Source: an uncultured Prevotellaceae bacterium
GTDB taxonomy: Bacteria; Bacteroidota; Bacteroidia; Bacteroidales; Bacteroidaceae
Assembly (NCBI GenBank): GCA_946407895.1
Contig: CAMJQA010000032.1
Span: 1 to 38,096, forward strand
Direction of reading: 5' to 3'
Length of the DNA: 38,096 nucleotides
The notes under the pieces were generated by a model. It saw only the letters and a program-made list of their open reading frames with translations, made no database searches and had not been told where the DNA came from. Position 1 is the stretch's first letter. Each line of letters begins with the position of its first letter. The translations under genes and the position numbers were made by a program. Shown here piece by piece: positions 25,639-35,204 of this stretch.

Positions 25639-27138
25639 ATGGAACAGACCTTGTATATTTATAATACGCTCTCCCGCCAGAAGGAGGTTTTCCGCCCCAT
25701 TCATGAGGGGCGCGTCGGCATGTACGTTTGCGGTCCTACGGTTTATGGCGATGCCCATTTAGGCCATGCCCGACCTGCTATCACATTCGACCTGCTTTTC
25801 CGCTATCTGCAGCATATAGGCTATCGTGTGCGCTATGTCAGGAATATAACCGATGTGGGCCATCTTGAACATGATGCCGATGAAGGCGAGGATAAGATTG
25901 CCAAGAAGGCTCGGCTGGAGCAACTCGAGCCTATGGAGGTGGCACAGTATTATACGAATCGTTTTCATCAGGCCATGAACGCCCTTAACTGCTTGCCCCC
26001 AAGCATTGAGCCTCATGCCACTGGCCATATCATAGAGCAGCAGCAGCTGGTGCGCGAGATTCTGGATAACGGTTTCGCCTATGAGAGTAATGGCTCGGTT
26101 TATTTCGACATCGAAGCCTATAACCAGAAGCATCGCTATGGTATTCTCTCGGGTCGTAATCTCGATGAGGTGAAGGATGCCAGCCGTGAACTGGATGGCG
26201 TAGGTGAGAAGCGTCGTCAGGCTGACTTTGCCCTGTGGAAGAAGGCTCAGCCTGAGCACATCATGAGATGGCCCAGCCCCTGGAGCAACGGTTTCCCCGG
26301 ATGGCATTGCGAATGCACGGCTATGGGACGCAAATATCTGGGCAGTCACTTCGATATTCATGGTGGAGGCATGGACCTCATCTTCCCTCATCACGAATGC
26401 GAGATAGCACAGGCTGTGGCTTCACAGGGCGACCAGATGGTGCGCTACTGGATGCACAACAATATGATTACTATCGAGGGCAAGAAGATGGGTAAGTCGT
26501 ATAATAACTTCATCACTCTTCCGCAGTTCTTCAGCGGCGAGCATGAGAAACTGACCCAGCCGTATAGCCCAATGACCATTCGCTTTTTCATCCTGCAGGC
26601 TCACTATCGCAGTACCGTGGACTTTGGTAACGAAGCCCTGCAGGCCGCTGAAAAGGGACTGGCCCGCCTGATGGACGGATGGAAAGCCCTGGCCCGCCTA
26701 CAGGATGGGCAGAAGACCAAGGGGCAGCCTCAGTTGGAGATGTCGTTTGTTGACGACCTGCGCCAGAAGTGTTATGATGCAATGAACGATGACCTGAATT
26801 CTCCCATCGTCATCAGCCACCTTTTCGATGCCTGCCGTGCCATAAATACCGTATTGGACCGTAAGGCCAGCATCACAGCCGAGGTAGCCGCCGCCCTGCG
26901 TCAATTATTTCACACCTTTGCTTTTGATATTCTGGGCCTCAAGGAGGATTCCGGCCAGGCCAGCAAGGAACGCGAGGCTGCATACGGTGCTGTCGTAGAT
27001 ATGCTGCTGGAACAGCGCCAGCAGGCTAAGGCTGAGAAGAACTGGGCTTTGAGCGACAAGATCAGGGATGATTTGGCAGCACTTGGCTTCGAGGTGAAGG
27101 ATACCAAGGACGGTTTTACGTGGACTTTGAACAAATAA
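25639..27138 (+). CDS. cysS: Cysteine--tRNA ligase
   Basis: CysRS charges tRNA-Cys with cysteine in the cytoplasm. The 499-residue protein has the first zinc ligand in [10 protein letters not shown] (C31), the HIGH-type motif HLGHAR at 40-45, the WHCECTAMG and HHECEIAQ zinc segments, and a KMSKS-type motif as KKMGKS. The C-terminal DALR-like domain ends with [20 protein letters not shown] 25639 ([11 protein letters not shown]) fits the family start; a longer frame begins inside the promoter. The stop is 8 bp before the GH16 gene, so this housekeeping gene appears to be co-transcribed with three glycosidase genes. Confidence 0.97.
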   Translation: MEQTLYIYNTLSRQKEVFRPIHEGRVGMYVCGPTVYGDAHLGHARPAITFDLLFRYLQHIGYRVRYVRNITDVGHLEHDADEGEDKIAKKARLEQLEPMEVAQYYTNRFHQAMNALNCLPPSIEPHATGHIIEQQQLVREILDNGFAYESNGSVYFDIEAYNQKHRYGILSGRNLDEVKDASRELDGVGEKRRQADFALWKKAQPEHIMRWPSPWSNGFPGWHCECTAMGRKYLGSHFDIHGGGMDLIFPHHECEIAQAVASQGDQMVRYWMHNNMITIEGKKMGKSYNNFITLPQFFSGEHEKLTQPYSPMTIRFFILQAHYRSTVDFGNEALQAAEKGLARLMDGWKALARLQDGQKTKGQPQLEMSFVDDLRQKCYDAMNDDLNSPIVISHLFDACRAINTVLDRKASITAEVAAALRQLFHTFAFDILGLKEDSGQASKEREAAYGAVVDMLLEQRQQAKAEKNWALSDKIRDDLAALGFEVKDTKDGFTWTLNK

Positions 27139-27146
27139 ATGAAAAA

Positions 27147-27920
27147 ATGAAACAGAAATTCATTTTGATCTTCAGTGTGATGCTACTTTGCTCATGTGCA
27201 TCGCGACGTTCTGGATGGAAACTGGTCTGGACCGAAAACTTCAAGGGCAAAACTATAGATACTGAGTCTTGGACGCGTGTTAAGAAAGGTACTTCCGACT
27301 GGGATGATATGATGTCCCCGCGACCCGACTTGGCTTATATCGAGGATGGTCAGCTCGTGCTCCTTGGCAAGCCCGGCGATTCGGCCAATGGCGATGAAAC
27401 ACCGTTTGTCACTGGCGGTGTGCACAGTGCGGGGAAGAAGTCCTTCCGCATGGCCCGATACGAAGTAAAGGCTAAGTTCAACTCGGTAAACGGTTTCTGG
27501 CCCGCATTGTGGCTCATGCCCGATTCTAAGATGAAGGATAACGACTATGCCGAGGTGGACCTTATGGAACATCTCAATCATGAAGACAAAATGTATCAGA
27601 CCCTCCATTCGCGCTATACCCTCAGCGGTGGTAAGGATATCCCGCAATCGGCCGCCTCACCCATAAAGAAGGATGAGTGGAATGTCTATGCTGCCGAGAT
27701 ATGGCCCGACAGCATTTGCCTCTTCGTCAATGACAGCCTCACGCTTACTTATCCGCGTGTTGAAGGTAAGGACAAGCAATTTCCCTGGCCTGACTATCCT
27801 TTCTATTTTATCCTGTCCAACCAGATTGGCGGCACTTGGGTAGGCCCGGTAAACAAGCCCGAGGAGCTGCCCAGCGAACTCCGGGTGGACTGGGTGAAGG
27901 TGTATCAGCGCAAGGAGTGA
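27147..27920 (+). CDS. GH16 family beta-glucanase-like lipoprotein
   Basis: GH16 enzymes cut beta-1,3 or mixed-linkage beta-1,3/1,4-glucans and some galactans. The 257-residue protein has a lipoprotein signal (MKQKFILIFSVMLLCSCAS, Cys 15 or 17). It has the jelly-roll active-site motif EVDLME at 136-141 (ExDxxE, nucleophile E136 and acid/base E141), with FWPALWLMP upstream. The C-terminal segment LPSELRVDWVKVYQRK is the usual last strand. ATG 27147 is used; an earlier in-frame start overlaps the end of cysS. It begins 8 bp after the cysS stop and is followed 49 bp later by the GH3 gene, a pairing common for beta-glucan breakdown. Confidence 0.92.
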   Translation: MKQKFILIFSVMLLCSCASRRSGWKLVWTENFKGKTIDTESWTRVKKGTSDWDDMMSPRPDLAYIEDGQLVLLGKPGDSANGDETPFVTGGVHSAGKKSFRMARYEVKAKFNSVNGFWPALWLMPDSKMKDNDYAEVDLMEHLNHEDKMYQTLHSRYTLSGGKDIPQSAASPIKKDEWNVYAAEIWPDSICLFVNDSLTLTYPRVEGKDKQFPWPDYPFYFILSNQIGGTWVGPVNKPEELPSELRVDWVKVYQRKE

Positions 27921-27969
27921 TGGCCTTTGGCTGTAAAGAGAACCAGAAATAACCTACACACACATAACT

Positions 27970-30540
27970 ATGAGAAAAACAAGCACAACCCGTAGAGGTT
28001 CACGCCTCCGTTTAGGTATTGTCCTTTGTGGCATACTTAGTCTGATGCCTGCGGTATCAAAAGCCCAGACTCCCCTTTACAAGGATGAAACAGCCCCTAT
28101 TGCAGAACGCGTGGAAGACCTGCTTAAGCGTATGACTGTAGGGGAGAAGATTGATTTGATGATTGCCACCTCGCCCGAGAACAAACGTCTGGGATTCCCC
28201 AAGTATTTCCACGGCAACGAAGCCCTGCATGGCGTAGTGCGCCCCGGCCGCTTCACCGTGTTCCCGCAGGCAATAGGACTGGCCTCTACCTGGGACCCCG
28301 CCTTGATGAAAGATATCACCACGGCTATTTCCGACGAGGCCCGTGCCCGTTGGAATAAGCTGGAACAGGGGAAACTGCAGACTCATCAGTTCAGCGACTT
28401 GCTCACTTTCTGGTCGCCTACGGTGAATATGGCTCGCGATCCTCGTTGGGGCCGCACCCCTGAGACGTACGGCGAGGACCCCTTCCTGACTGGCGAGATG
28501 GGCGCTGCCTTCGTGCGTGGCTTGCAGGGTGACGACCCCCACTATCTGAAGGTTGTCTCCACGCCTAAGCACTTTGCCGCCAACAATGAGGAGCACAACC
28601 GCTTCGAGTGCAATGCCGAGATTCCTGAGAAGCAGTTGCGCGAATACTATCTGTCGGGCTTCGAAGCTTGTATTCGTCGCGGTGGCGCACAGTCCATCAT
28701 GTCAGCCTACAATGCCATCAACGGCATTCCCTGCACAGCCAATCCCTGGCTGCTCACTAAGGTGCTGCGCGATGACTGGGGCTTCAAGGGCTATGTGGTT
28801 TCCGACTGTGGCGGTGTCTCGCTCATCCGTTCGGGCCATCACTTCGTCAAGGAAAAGATGACGGCTGCTACTCTTGCCCTCAAGGCCGGCCTCGACCTGG
28901 AATGCGGAGACGATGCATATACCGAACCCTTGCATAAGGCTTATGAGATGGGAATGGTGACCGACGAGGACATCAACCGTGCCGCTCGTCGTATCCTTAC
29001 GGCTCGCATGAAACTGGGTTTCTTTGACAAGCCCGAGAGCTGTCCCTACACGAAGATTCCTGCCGATGTCATCGGTTGCCAGAAGCACCAGCAGTTTGCA
29101 CTTCAGGCTGCCCGCGAGGCCATCGTACTGCTGAAGAACGAGGGTGGAATGCTGCCGCTCAGCAAGGGCAAGGTGCGCAAGCTGGCTGTCGTGGGCATCA
29201 ATGCCGGGCAGTGCGAGTTTGGCGACTACAGCGGCGTGCCCGCTTCTGCTCCCGTGTCTATCCTGGACGGCATAAAGGCAATGGCCGGTAAGTCCGTGAA
29301 GGTGAGTTATGCACCCTGGCGCTCAGTCAATGACCAGAAGGAGATTATCAGTCCAGAATACTTCCCCCGGGGCCTGAAAGCTGAATACTTCAGCGGAGCA
29401 TCGCTCGAGGGGGAACCCGCTGTGCGGCAAGATGGATGGATCAACCTGGAGCCCGCCAATCAGGCTCCCGACCCCTTCATTCCCGAATCGCCCATTAGCG
29501 TACGTTGGACCGGTACGCTGCGTCCGCCCGTAAGCGGGGAGTACACCCTCAACTTCGATGCCAAGAATGCCTTCCGCGTCGAGCTGGACGGCAAGCCTCT
29601 GTTTGGAAACTGGGGCGACAACCCCGTAAGGGCAAACCAGGTTAAAGTCCAGCTGGAGGCTGGTCGCGACTATACCCTCAAGGCCGAGTTCTACCATTCC
29701 GACTGGGAGCAGCCCCGGGCCAAGTTGTATTGGACGCTGCCCGAATCAGCCCGGAAAGACCGCTCTGCCCTGTATGAGGAGGCTCGCCGCCTGGCCAGGA
29801 AGAGCGATGCCGTAGTGGCCGTAATGGGTATCAACAAGACTATCGAGCGCGAGGGTCAGGACCGCACCAGCATCAGCCTGCCTCAGGACCAGCAGGAGTT
29901 CCTCAAGGAAATATATGCCATCAACCCCAACATAGTGCTTGTTGTGGTGGCCGGCAGCTCGCTGGCTCTTACCTGGGAGCAGGAGAACCTGCCCGCCATA
30001 GTGAATGCCTGGTACCCGGGCGAAAAGGGCGGCACGGCTGTAGCCGAGGTACTCTTCGGGAAGTACAATCCTGCGGGACGCCTGCCGCTTACTTACTACA
30101 AGAGCCTGGACGACCTGCCTCCCTTTGATGACTATGATATCACCAAGCGTACCTACAAGTACTTCGAGGGTCCTGTGCTGTATCCCTTCGGGTTTGGTTT
30201 GAGCTATACCAGTTTCCAGTATTCCGACCTCGATGTTCAGGACGGAGGCCAGACGGTCAACGTCTCCTTCACATTGAAGAACACCGGTCAGTACGATGGC
30301 GACGAGGTTGCCCAGGTCTATACCCGCCTGCCGGAATACGAGGGCAAGTCTCCCATCAAGGAACTGCGCGGCTTCCAGCGAGTCCGTCTGCGCCGGGGTG
30401 AATCGCGCAGGGTCAGCATCCAGCTGCGCCGCGAAGACCTCCGCTACTGGAGCGACAAGCAGAAGAAGTTCGTCGTCCCAGACGGTCTCCCGCGCATCAT
30501 GGTAGGAGCCAGCTCGGCCGATATCAGGTTACAGAAGTAA
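27970..30540 (+). CDS. GH3 family beta-glucosidase/xylosidase with PA14 insert
   Basis: GH3 exo-enzymes remove glucose or xylose from the non-reducing end of beta-linked oligosaccharides. The 856-residue protein has a signal sequence (to about 32) and the GH3 N-terminal barrel with nucleophile D279 in GYVVSDCGG. A C-terminal alpha/beta domain includes NKTIEREGQDRTSISLP. A PA14 domain is inserted at about 467-592 (RGLKAEYFSGASLEGEP to AKLYWTLP), as in many Bacteroidetes GH3 enzymes, where it shapes the substrate pocket. A fibronectin-III-like domain (about 755-850) ends the protein. It follows the GH16 gene and probably finishes the oligosaccharides that GH16 releases; beta-glucosidase is favoured over xylosidase only by this context. 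Confidence 0.94.
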   Translation: MRKTSTTRRGSRLRLGIVLCGILSLMPAVSKAQTPLYKDETAPIAERVEDLLKRMTVGEKIDLMIATSPENKRLGFPKYFHGNEALHGVVRPGRFTVFPQAIGLASTWDPALMKDITTAISDEARARWNKLEQGKLQTHQFSDLLTFWSPTVNMARDPRWGRTPETYGEDPFLTGEMGAAFVRGLQGDDPHYLKVVSTPKHFAANNEEHNRFECNAEIPEKQLREYYLSGFEACIRRGGAQSIMSAYNAINGIPCTANPWLLTKVLRDDWGFKGYVVSDCGGVSLIRSGHHFVKEKMTAATLALKAGLDLECGDDAYTEPLHKAYEMGMVTDEDINRAARRILTARMKLGFFDKPESCPYTKIPADVIGCQKHQQFALQAAREAIVLLKNEGGMLPLSKGKVRKLAVVGINAGQCEFGDYSGVPASAPVSILDGIKAMAGKSVKVSYAPWRSVNDQKEIISPEYFPRGLKAEYFSGASLEGEPAVRQDGWINLEPANQAPDPFIPESPISVRWTGTLRPPVSGEYTLNFDAKNAFRVELDGKPLFGNWGDNPVRANQVKVQLEAGRDYTLKAEFYHSDWEQPRAKLYWTLPESARKDRSALYEEARRLARKSDAVVAVMGINKTIEREGQDRTSISLPQDQQEFLKEIYAINPNIVLVVVAGSSLALTWEQENLPAIVNAWYPGEKGGTAVAEVLFGKYNPAGRLPLTYYKSLDDLPPFDDYDITKRTYKYFEGPVLYPFGFGLSYTSFQYSDLDVQDGGQTVNVSFTLKNTGQYDGDEVAQVYTRLPEYEGKSPIKELRGFQRVRLRRGESRRVSIQLRREDLRYWSDKQKKFVVPDGLPRIMVGASSADIRLQK

Positions 30541-30556
30541 TCCCAAAAATGTCATT

Positions 30557-32782
30557 ATGAAGAAGCTATCTCTTATCCTGATTGCAATGCTCAGCATCAG
30601 CATGCAGGTTCGTGCTGAAGTCCAGACGATTACCAGCCGGGAGGCGCGTCCCCAGGGCGTGAATGAATGGATTGCCTTCCGTCGCGACGTAATGGTTGAC
30701 TTAGTGCCTCGCCAGGCGGTTGCCACTATCGCTGCCGATAGCAAGTACTGGTTGTGGGTTAACGGCCAGCTGGTTGTCTTCGAAGGCGGCCTGAAGCGTG
30801 GTCCGAGTCCCAATGCCGCATATAGGGATGAGGTTGAGCTCACTCCGTACCTGCGCCAGGGTAAGAACCAGATAGCCATACTGCTCTGGCATTTCGGAAA
30901 GGACGGTATGTCGCATAAGGACAGCGGTATGGCCCAGCTCCAGTTCAATTGCCCGGAGCTCAAGCTCGAAAGTGATGAGAGGTGGCTGTGCCGTATGCAT
31001 CCAGCCTATGGCATAGCCGACGTTCCGGAACCCAACTACCGCCTGTCTGAGTCGAGCATACGCTTTGATGCGCGCCATGATATCGAGGGCTGGCAGACAC
31101 AGGAACAGCCCGACGGCTTCGTTCCCGCCGTACGCACGGAGAATCAGTTGGGTACGTTGCGTCCGCGCCCCATACCACAGTGGCGCAACTATGGCAAGAA
31201 GACCATCCGGTTCAAAACGCGCCGCGGACCCGAGTGCGATACCGTCATCGCCCGTCTGCCGCATAACATGCAAATGACGCCCATCCTGACCATTAGCGAC
31301 AAGACGGGCGGCCACCGCGTACTCATCGAAACGGACCATGCTGTTGTCGGTGTAGAATGCCTGCGGGCTGAGTATATCACGCGTCCTGGCCACCAGCAAT
31401 ATGAATCCCTTGGATGGCTCAACGGGCTGACGATAAAGCTTACCGTTGAGCATGGAGCCGAAGTAAAGAGCCTGGCCTACCGCGAATCGGGTTTCGATAC
31501 CGACCCTGTGGGAACGTTCTCGTGCAGCGACCCGTTCTTCAACCTCTTATGGAAGAAGGGTGTGCGCACCATTTATGTAAATGCCCGCGATACCTTCTTT
31601 GACTGCCCCGACCGGGAAAGGGCCCAGTGGTGGGGCGACATCGTCACCATCCTCGGAGAATGCTTCTACACCTACTCCCCCTCCCTGCACAGCCTTGTGC
31701 GCAAAGGCATCTGGGAACTTGTGGACTGGCAACGGCCCGACGGCAAGATAGGTGCTCCCATCCCGGGCATTCACAACGGAGAACTGCCCTGCCAGATGCT
31801 TGCAGCCGTAGGGCGATATGGCATCTGGACGTACTACCTCAATACGGGCGACCTGGAGACCTTGCGCCATGCCTACCCCGCCGTCCGCCGATACCTGGCC
31901 CTGTATGACACAGACGACCAGGGCATGCCTCTGTATCGCAAGGGAGACTGGAACTGGGGCGACTGGGGCGAGAACAAGGACATGCACCTGCTGCAGGCCC
32001 TGTGGTACGTACTGGCCCTTGAGGGGGCTGGCTACATGGCCCAGGTGCTGGGGCATCCCGTCGAAGCCCAGGCCTACCATAGCCGTGTGCAGGAAATCGG
32101 CAAGGCAATCAATGCCCAATGCTGGACGGGCCAGGCCTATCGCGACCCGGCCTACCGCGACTCCACCGACGACCGCGTACAGGCCCTGGCCATACTGTCG
32201 GGCGTAGCGGGGCAGGATAAGTACGAAGCCCTCTATGAGGTCCTGCGCCAGGAGGAGCATGCTAGTCCCTACATGGAAAAGTACGTTATGGAGGCGCTCT
32301 TCATGATTGGGCACGAGGACTATGCCCTGGAGCGTACCCACCGGCGCTACGCCTTCAGCGTGAACCAGCCAGACTTTGATACGCTCTTCGAAGGCTGGGG
32401 TTTCGGAGGCAAGGTTGTCGGCGACGGCGGTTCGGTCAATCATGCATGGAGCGGCGGTCCGCTGGCCGTACTGCCCTCGCGCATGCTGGGCGTATATCCC
32501 ACAGCCGGGGCATGGCGGCGCTTTGCGGTTCATCCGAGTGTAAAGATGTTCAGCCATTGCAGCCTCTCGTTCCAGACGGTAGCAGGCCCGGTTGCCGTCA
32601 GCTACCGCCTCAAGGGCTCTCAACTCATTTGGCAGATTGAGGTTCCCCGCGAGTCCATTGCCGACGTTCGGATTCCCTGGCGCTACCAGGCCGCCACGCT
32701 CGACGGTCGCAGTATTACCGCAGACCGGCTCGCGCTCACCGAGGGCAAGCACACCATCCGCATCAGCTTGTTGAAACCTTGA
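30557..32782 (+). CDS. GH78-like alpha-L-rhamnosidase, exported
   Basis: The 741-residue protein has a signal peptide (MKKLSLILIAMLSISMQVRA) and N-terminal beta domains (about 22-310). A 6-hairpin catalytic barrel has FFDCPDRERAQWWGD at 347-361; D349, R353 and E354 match the GH78 DxxxRE motif. The segment FEGWGFGGKVVGDGGSVNHAWSGGPL is spread over the barrel end, before a C-terminal beta domain. It is shorter than the first GH78 protein at 20375-23152 and clearly not a recent duplicate of it. It starts 16 bp after GH3 in the cysS operon. The stop is only 3 bp from the stop of the convergent GH63-like gene, with no visible terminator between them. Confidence 0.88.
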   Translation: MKKLSLILIAMLSISMQVRAEVQTITSREARPQGVNEWIAFRRDVMVDLVPRQAVATIAADSKYWLWVNGQLVVFEGGLKRGPSPNAAYRDEVELTPYLRQGKNQIAILLWHFGKDGMSHKDSGMAQLQFNCPELKLESDERWLCRMHPAYGIADVPEPNYRLSESSIRFDARHDIEGWQTQEQPDGFVPAVRTENQLGTLRPRPIPQWRNYGKKTIRFKTRRGPECDTVIARLPHNMQMTPILTISDKTGGHRVLIETDHAVVGVECLRAEYITRPGHQQYESLGWLNGLTIKLTVEHGAEVKSLAYRESGFDTDPVGTFSCSDPFFNLLWKKGVRTIYVNARDTFFDCPDRERAQWWGDIVTILGECFYTYSPSLHSLVRKGIWELVDWQRPDGKIGAPIPGIHNGELPCQMLAAVGRYGIWTYYLNTGDLETLRHAYPAVRRYLALYDTDDQGMPLYRKGDWNWGDWGENKDMHLLQALWYVLALEGAGYMAQVLGHPVEAQAYHSRVQEIGKAINAQCWTGQAYRDPAYRDSTDDRVQALAILSGVAGQDKYEALYEVLRQEEHASPYMEKYVMEALFMIGHEDYALERTHRRYAFSVNQPDFDTLFEGWGFGGKVVGDGGSVNHAWSGGPLAVLPSRMLGVYPTAGAWRRFAVHPSVKMFSHCSLSFQTVAGPVAVSYRLKGSQLIWQIEVPRESIADVRIPWRYQAATLDGRSITADRLALTEGKHTIRISLLKP

Positions 32783-32785
32783 ACC

Positions 32786-34699
32786 TTACCTCTGGTGCAT
32801 CATGCTGATGTAGCCCAGCAAGGCGCCCCAGTGGTAGAAGCGGTCGCTGCTGCCCACATCGTCTCCCTGGCCCGTAGTGGCGTTCCAGTTCTCATAGACG
32901 TAGCCCTGCACCAGCCAGTCCTTCAGCAGCAGCCGCCTCGACTTCTCGGCAAACTGCTCCCTCACCTCGGGGAAGTCGTAGTTCTCCAGCCCCAGATAGA
33001 CCAGATAGTTCGTGGGTCCCCAGATGCGGCCCCGCCAGTAGTCGTTGTCCTGGAAGGCCTTCGAGTTGCGCGGGCTGCACGGAATCACCCATTCGCCCCA
33101 GAACTCCTCCTCGTTCAGCAGGTGCTCCTCCACCATTCGGCGGGCCTGTTCCTTCGTGGCCACCTGGGCCAGCATGGGGTAGAAGTTTGTGGGGTCCATC
33201 TCGTTCACCAGCTCTCCGTTGCGCAGGTCGCGGCACAGGAAGATGCCCTTCTCCTCGCTCCACAGCTGCTGCAGGTTGCTGGCAAACTGCTCTCCGCGCT
33301 TCTTTATGGTGCGGGCATCGGCCTTGAGGCCCAGCTCCCGGGCTATCAGGGCCAGGTAGCGGCAGTCCATCACATACAGGGCGCTCAGCCCTACGTCATT
33401 GTAGCACAGTATGTTGCGGTCCAGCAGGAACTCGGCGTTGTCATAGACGTGCGCGTTGTCCAGCCCGCTCTCGTAGAGACCCTGCTGGAAGGCATAGCGC
33501 TCGTCCTGATAGGGCATGCCGTTCCTGGGCGTGGAGCCCCAGCACAGCAGTCCGTCGGCCAGCCGGTTCTCGGTCCACCACTCGTTCCATCTGAGCAGGC
33601 GGGGATAGAGCAGCTCCAGCAGCCAGCGGTCGCCCCACCGCCGATAGACCTCCCATACGGCGCGGCTGCCCACGGGCGGCTGCGAGCGGTCGTAGGAGGC
33701 GGCATCGTTGGAGCAGGTGAAGTTGGGCACGAAGCCGCACTTGTCTACCGCCCGCGTTATCTCAATCAGGTTGCAGTAGGCCAGTTCGCGGCTGTCAAGG
33801 GCAAGCATCTCGCTGGCGAAGTAGGTGTCCCAGTCGAAGAGGACGTATCCGCCCGTCAGGCTGCTGGTACCCGAGCTGGTCATACACCAGTTGCGGTTCA
33901 CAGGCGATACGACGATGTCTTCCGAGGGGTCATATACCGTGTCCCATCCCAGCACGCTCTGCATGGCCCGGTGAATCTCGTAGTTGTCGCCCCAGCGCTG
34001 GCGTTCCTCGCGCTCAATGTCCTGCTTTGTCTGCTGCATCAGCTGCTCGGCCTCCTCGGCGCTGATGTCCTGCCCGGTGCTTATCACTATGGGGGCATCG
34101 GCCTGGCACAGGTAGTAGCCCTGTTCGCCGCCCGGGAAGAACTGCACGCCGGCCCCCCTTACGCGGCCCGGCAGCAGCTCGGTGCCCATCATCGAGCGCA
34201 GCACGAAGTGGTCCTCCTCCATGTTGGCTCCGCCGCTCGTCTGTATGCCCTCCCATATCCGTCCGGGCCTCACCTTTATGCATCCCTGGTTGCCCTCTTC
34301 GGTGGGGGTGAGCAGCATCACCAGTCGGTTCCCCTGGGCTGTGCAGCGCATCTTCATGTGTATGTTGTGCCAGCTGAAGTCGGCCTCGCAATACCGGCCG
34401 TCGTAGGTATGGTCGTAGGGGTGCACGCGCGGAGCGTCGTGACTCATGTCGCCAATGCGCGTCTGGTCGCGCTCCACTCCCTGCTCGTCTACGAGCGACA
34501 GTCGTATGCCCGTCTTGTTCTCGGCATAGACCTGCGTCAGTATGCTTCGCGAGTCCCAGGTGTTCCATCCGTTCGTCAGCTGTCTCTTTATCTTCGTGTA
34601 TTCCCATTCCGGGTAGTCGGCCCTGCTCCGCTCTTCCTTCGGGGAGCAGGCACTCAGCAGCACCAGGGCTGCCGCAGCCATCATTAAAACCTTCTTCAT
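32786..34699 (-). CDS. GH63-like (MGH1-type) glycoside hydrolase lipoprotein
   Basis: The 637-residue protein has a lipoprotein signal (MKKVLMMAAAALVLLSACSP, lipobox Cys 18). A beta domain (about 30-215) and an (alpha/alpha)6 catalytic domain (about 240-637) follow. The GH63 family covers glucosidases acting on alpha-glucosides and related substrates such as mannosylglycerate. Family landmarks: DWDTYFASEMLALDSRELAY (289-308), RSQPPVGSRAVWEVYRRWGD (338-357), and YESGLDNAHVYD with D414 as the likely acid. YENWNATTGQGDD follows with E603 as the likely base. Two promoters lie upstream. The substrate is not known. Confidence 0.88.
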   Translation of the reverse strand: MKKVLMMAAAALVLLSACSPKEERSRADYPEWEYTKIKRQLTNGWNTWDSRSILTQVYAENKTGIRLSLVDEQGVERDQTRIGDMSHDAPRVHPYDHTYDGRYCEADFSWHNIHMKMRCTAQGNRLVMLLTPTEEGNQGCIKVRPGRIWEGIQTSGGANMEEDHFVLRSMMGTELLPGRVRGAGVQFFPGGEQGYYLCQADAPIVISTGQDISAEEAEQLMQQTKQDIEREERQRWGDNYEIHRAMQSVLGWDTVYDPSEDIVVSPVNRNWCMTSSGTSSLTGGYVLFDWDTYFASEMLALDSRELAYCNLIEITRAVDKCGFVPNFTCSNDAASYDRSQPPVGSRAVWEVYRRWGDRWLLELLYPRLLRWNEWWTENRLADGLLCWGSTPRNGMPYQDERYAFQQGLYESGLDNAHVYDNAEFLLDRNILCYNDVGLSALYVMDCRYLALIARELGLKADARTIKKRGEQFASNLQQLWSEEKGIFLCRDLRNGELVNEMDPTNFYPMLAQVATKEQARRMVEEHLLNEEEFWGEWVIPCSPRNSKAFQDNDYWRGRIWGPTNYLVYLGLENYDFPEVREQFAEKSRRLLLKDWLVQGYVYENWNATTGQGDDVGSSDRFYHWGALLGYISMMHQR

Positions 34700-34724
34700 A
34701 ATTTAAAATACGCATTTCTCCCTG

Positions 34725-34755
34725 CAAAAATACGAATAAGCGAGGAACAAGCAAA
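34725..34755 (-). promoter_or_regulatory. Proximal promoter of the GH63-like gene
   Basis: On the minus strand TTTG (34755-34752), 19 bases, then TATTTTTG (34732-34725) match the consensus. The spacer ends in CCTCGCTTATTCG, nearly the same as the ctp promoter spacer. Confidence 0.75.
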
Positions 34756-34810
34756 AGAAAAATCATTTTAATTTTGTTTATCCGAGCGATAGTACTTTCG
34801 ACCGCAGGTC

Positions 34811-34842
34811 AAAGGTACGCATAAACGAGAGATAATGCAAAT
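34811..34842 (-). promoter_or_regulatory. Distal promoter upstream of the GH63-like gene
   Basis: On the minus strand TTTG (34842-34839), 20 bases, then TACCTTTG (34818-34811) match the consensus exactly. The spacer ends in CTCGTTTATGCG. It is about 86 bp upstream of the proximal promoter and drives the same gene, or is a leftover from a lost gene. Confidence 0.6.
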
Positions 34843-34909
34843 AAAACTTGTTTCTAATTTGCTTATCTCACCTTCTTTTTCTTCTTTCTCCGCTTCCAAA
34901 AATCCCTAT

Positions 34910-35029
34910 CCCTGCGTTAATTTTCCGTTCAAAGACTTTGAACGTATGTTTCAGGTCCTTGAACGTATGTTTCAGGTCTTTGAACGTACGTTTCAAGTCC
35001 TTGAACGGAAAATTCTTCGGGGCGCAGGG
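34910..35029. repeat. Array of 21-bp repeats enclosed by inverted repeats
   Basis: Three tandem 21-bp units lie at 34934-34954, 34955-34975 and 34976-34996 (consensus GTCYTTGAACGTAYGTTTCAG), with a partial fourth to 35014. They are enclosed by 17-bp arms (34919-34935 and 34998-35014; 16 of 17 complementary, AATTTTCCGTTCAARGA). CCCTGCG (34910-34916) and CGCAGGG (35023-35029) extend the symmetry outward. Each unit is itself nearly palindromic, with TTGAA and TTCAA around ACGTACGT-like centres. The rest of 34843-35090 has no gene that I can support. Confidence 0.85.
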
Positions 35030-35091
35030 GAAAAAACACCCTGCCGGGAAGAATTTTTCTTCCTTTTTCAGAAAAAATATTGCGTTGCCCG

Positions 35092-35190
35092 ATTTTTCCT
35101 TCGCTGTGGTTTTCCATTCCCATCGGTTTGGGCTACCTGGTGGTGTTCATCATCATGGTCATACTGTTGGTACGGCTCTTCCGCAAGTAA
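35092..35190 (+). pseudogene. C-terminal remnant of a membrane protein (or very short membrane protein)
   Basis: A frame ending at TAA 35188-35190 reads a membrane segment, WFSIPIGLGYLVVFIIMVIL, followed by a positively charged tail LVRLFRK. This looks like the last helix and tail of a multi-pass transporter. Upstream the frame remains open but becomes low-complexity and has no ATG, so the N-terminal part is missing. A short single-helix protein starting at TTG 35080 is the alternative. The family is not recognisable from this piece. Confidence 0.4.
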
Positions 35191-35204
35191 CATATAATAT
35201 AATA

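Noticed and set aside
31547..32752. 401-codon open frame on the minus strand
   Set aside because: It is antisense to the GH78-like gene carrying the DxxxRE motif; no domain is visible.
32795..34687. 630-codon open frame on the plus strand
   Set aside because: It mirrors the GH63-like gene almost exactly and is low-complexity (many Val, Leu, His, Gln). The minus-strand protein has a lipobox and catalytic motifs.
34934..35014. CRISPR-like array
   Set aside because: The 21-bp units abut directly with no spacers and no cas genes are present.
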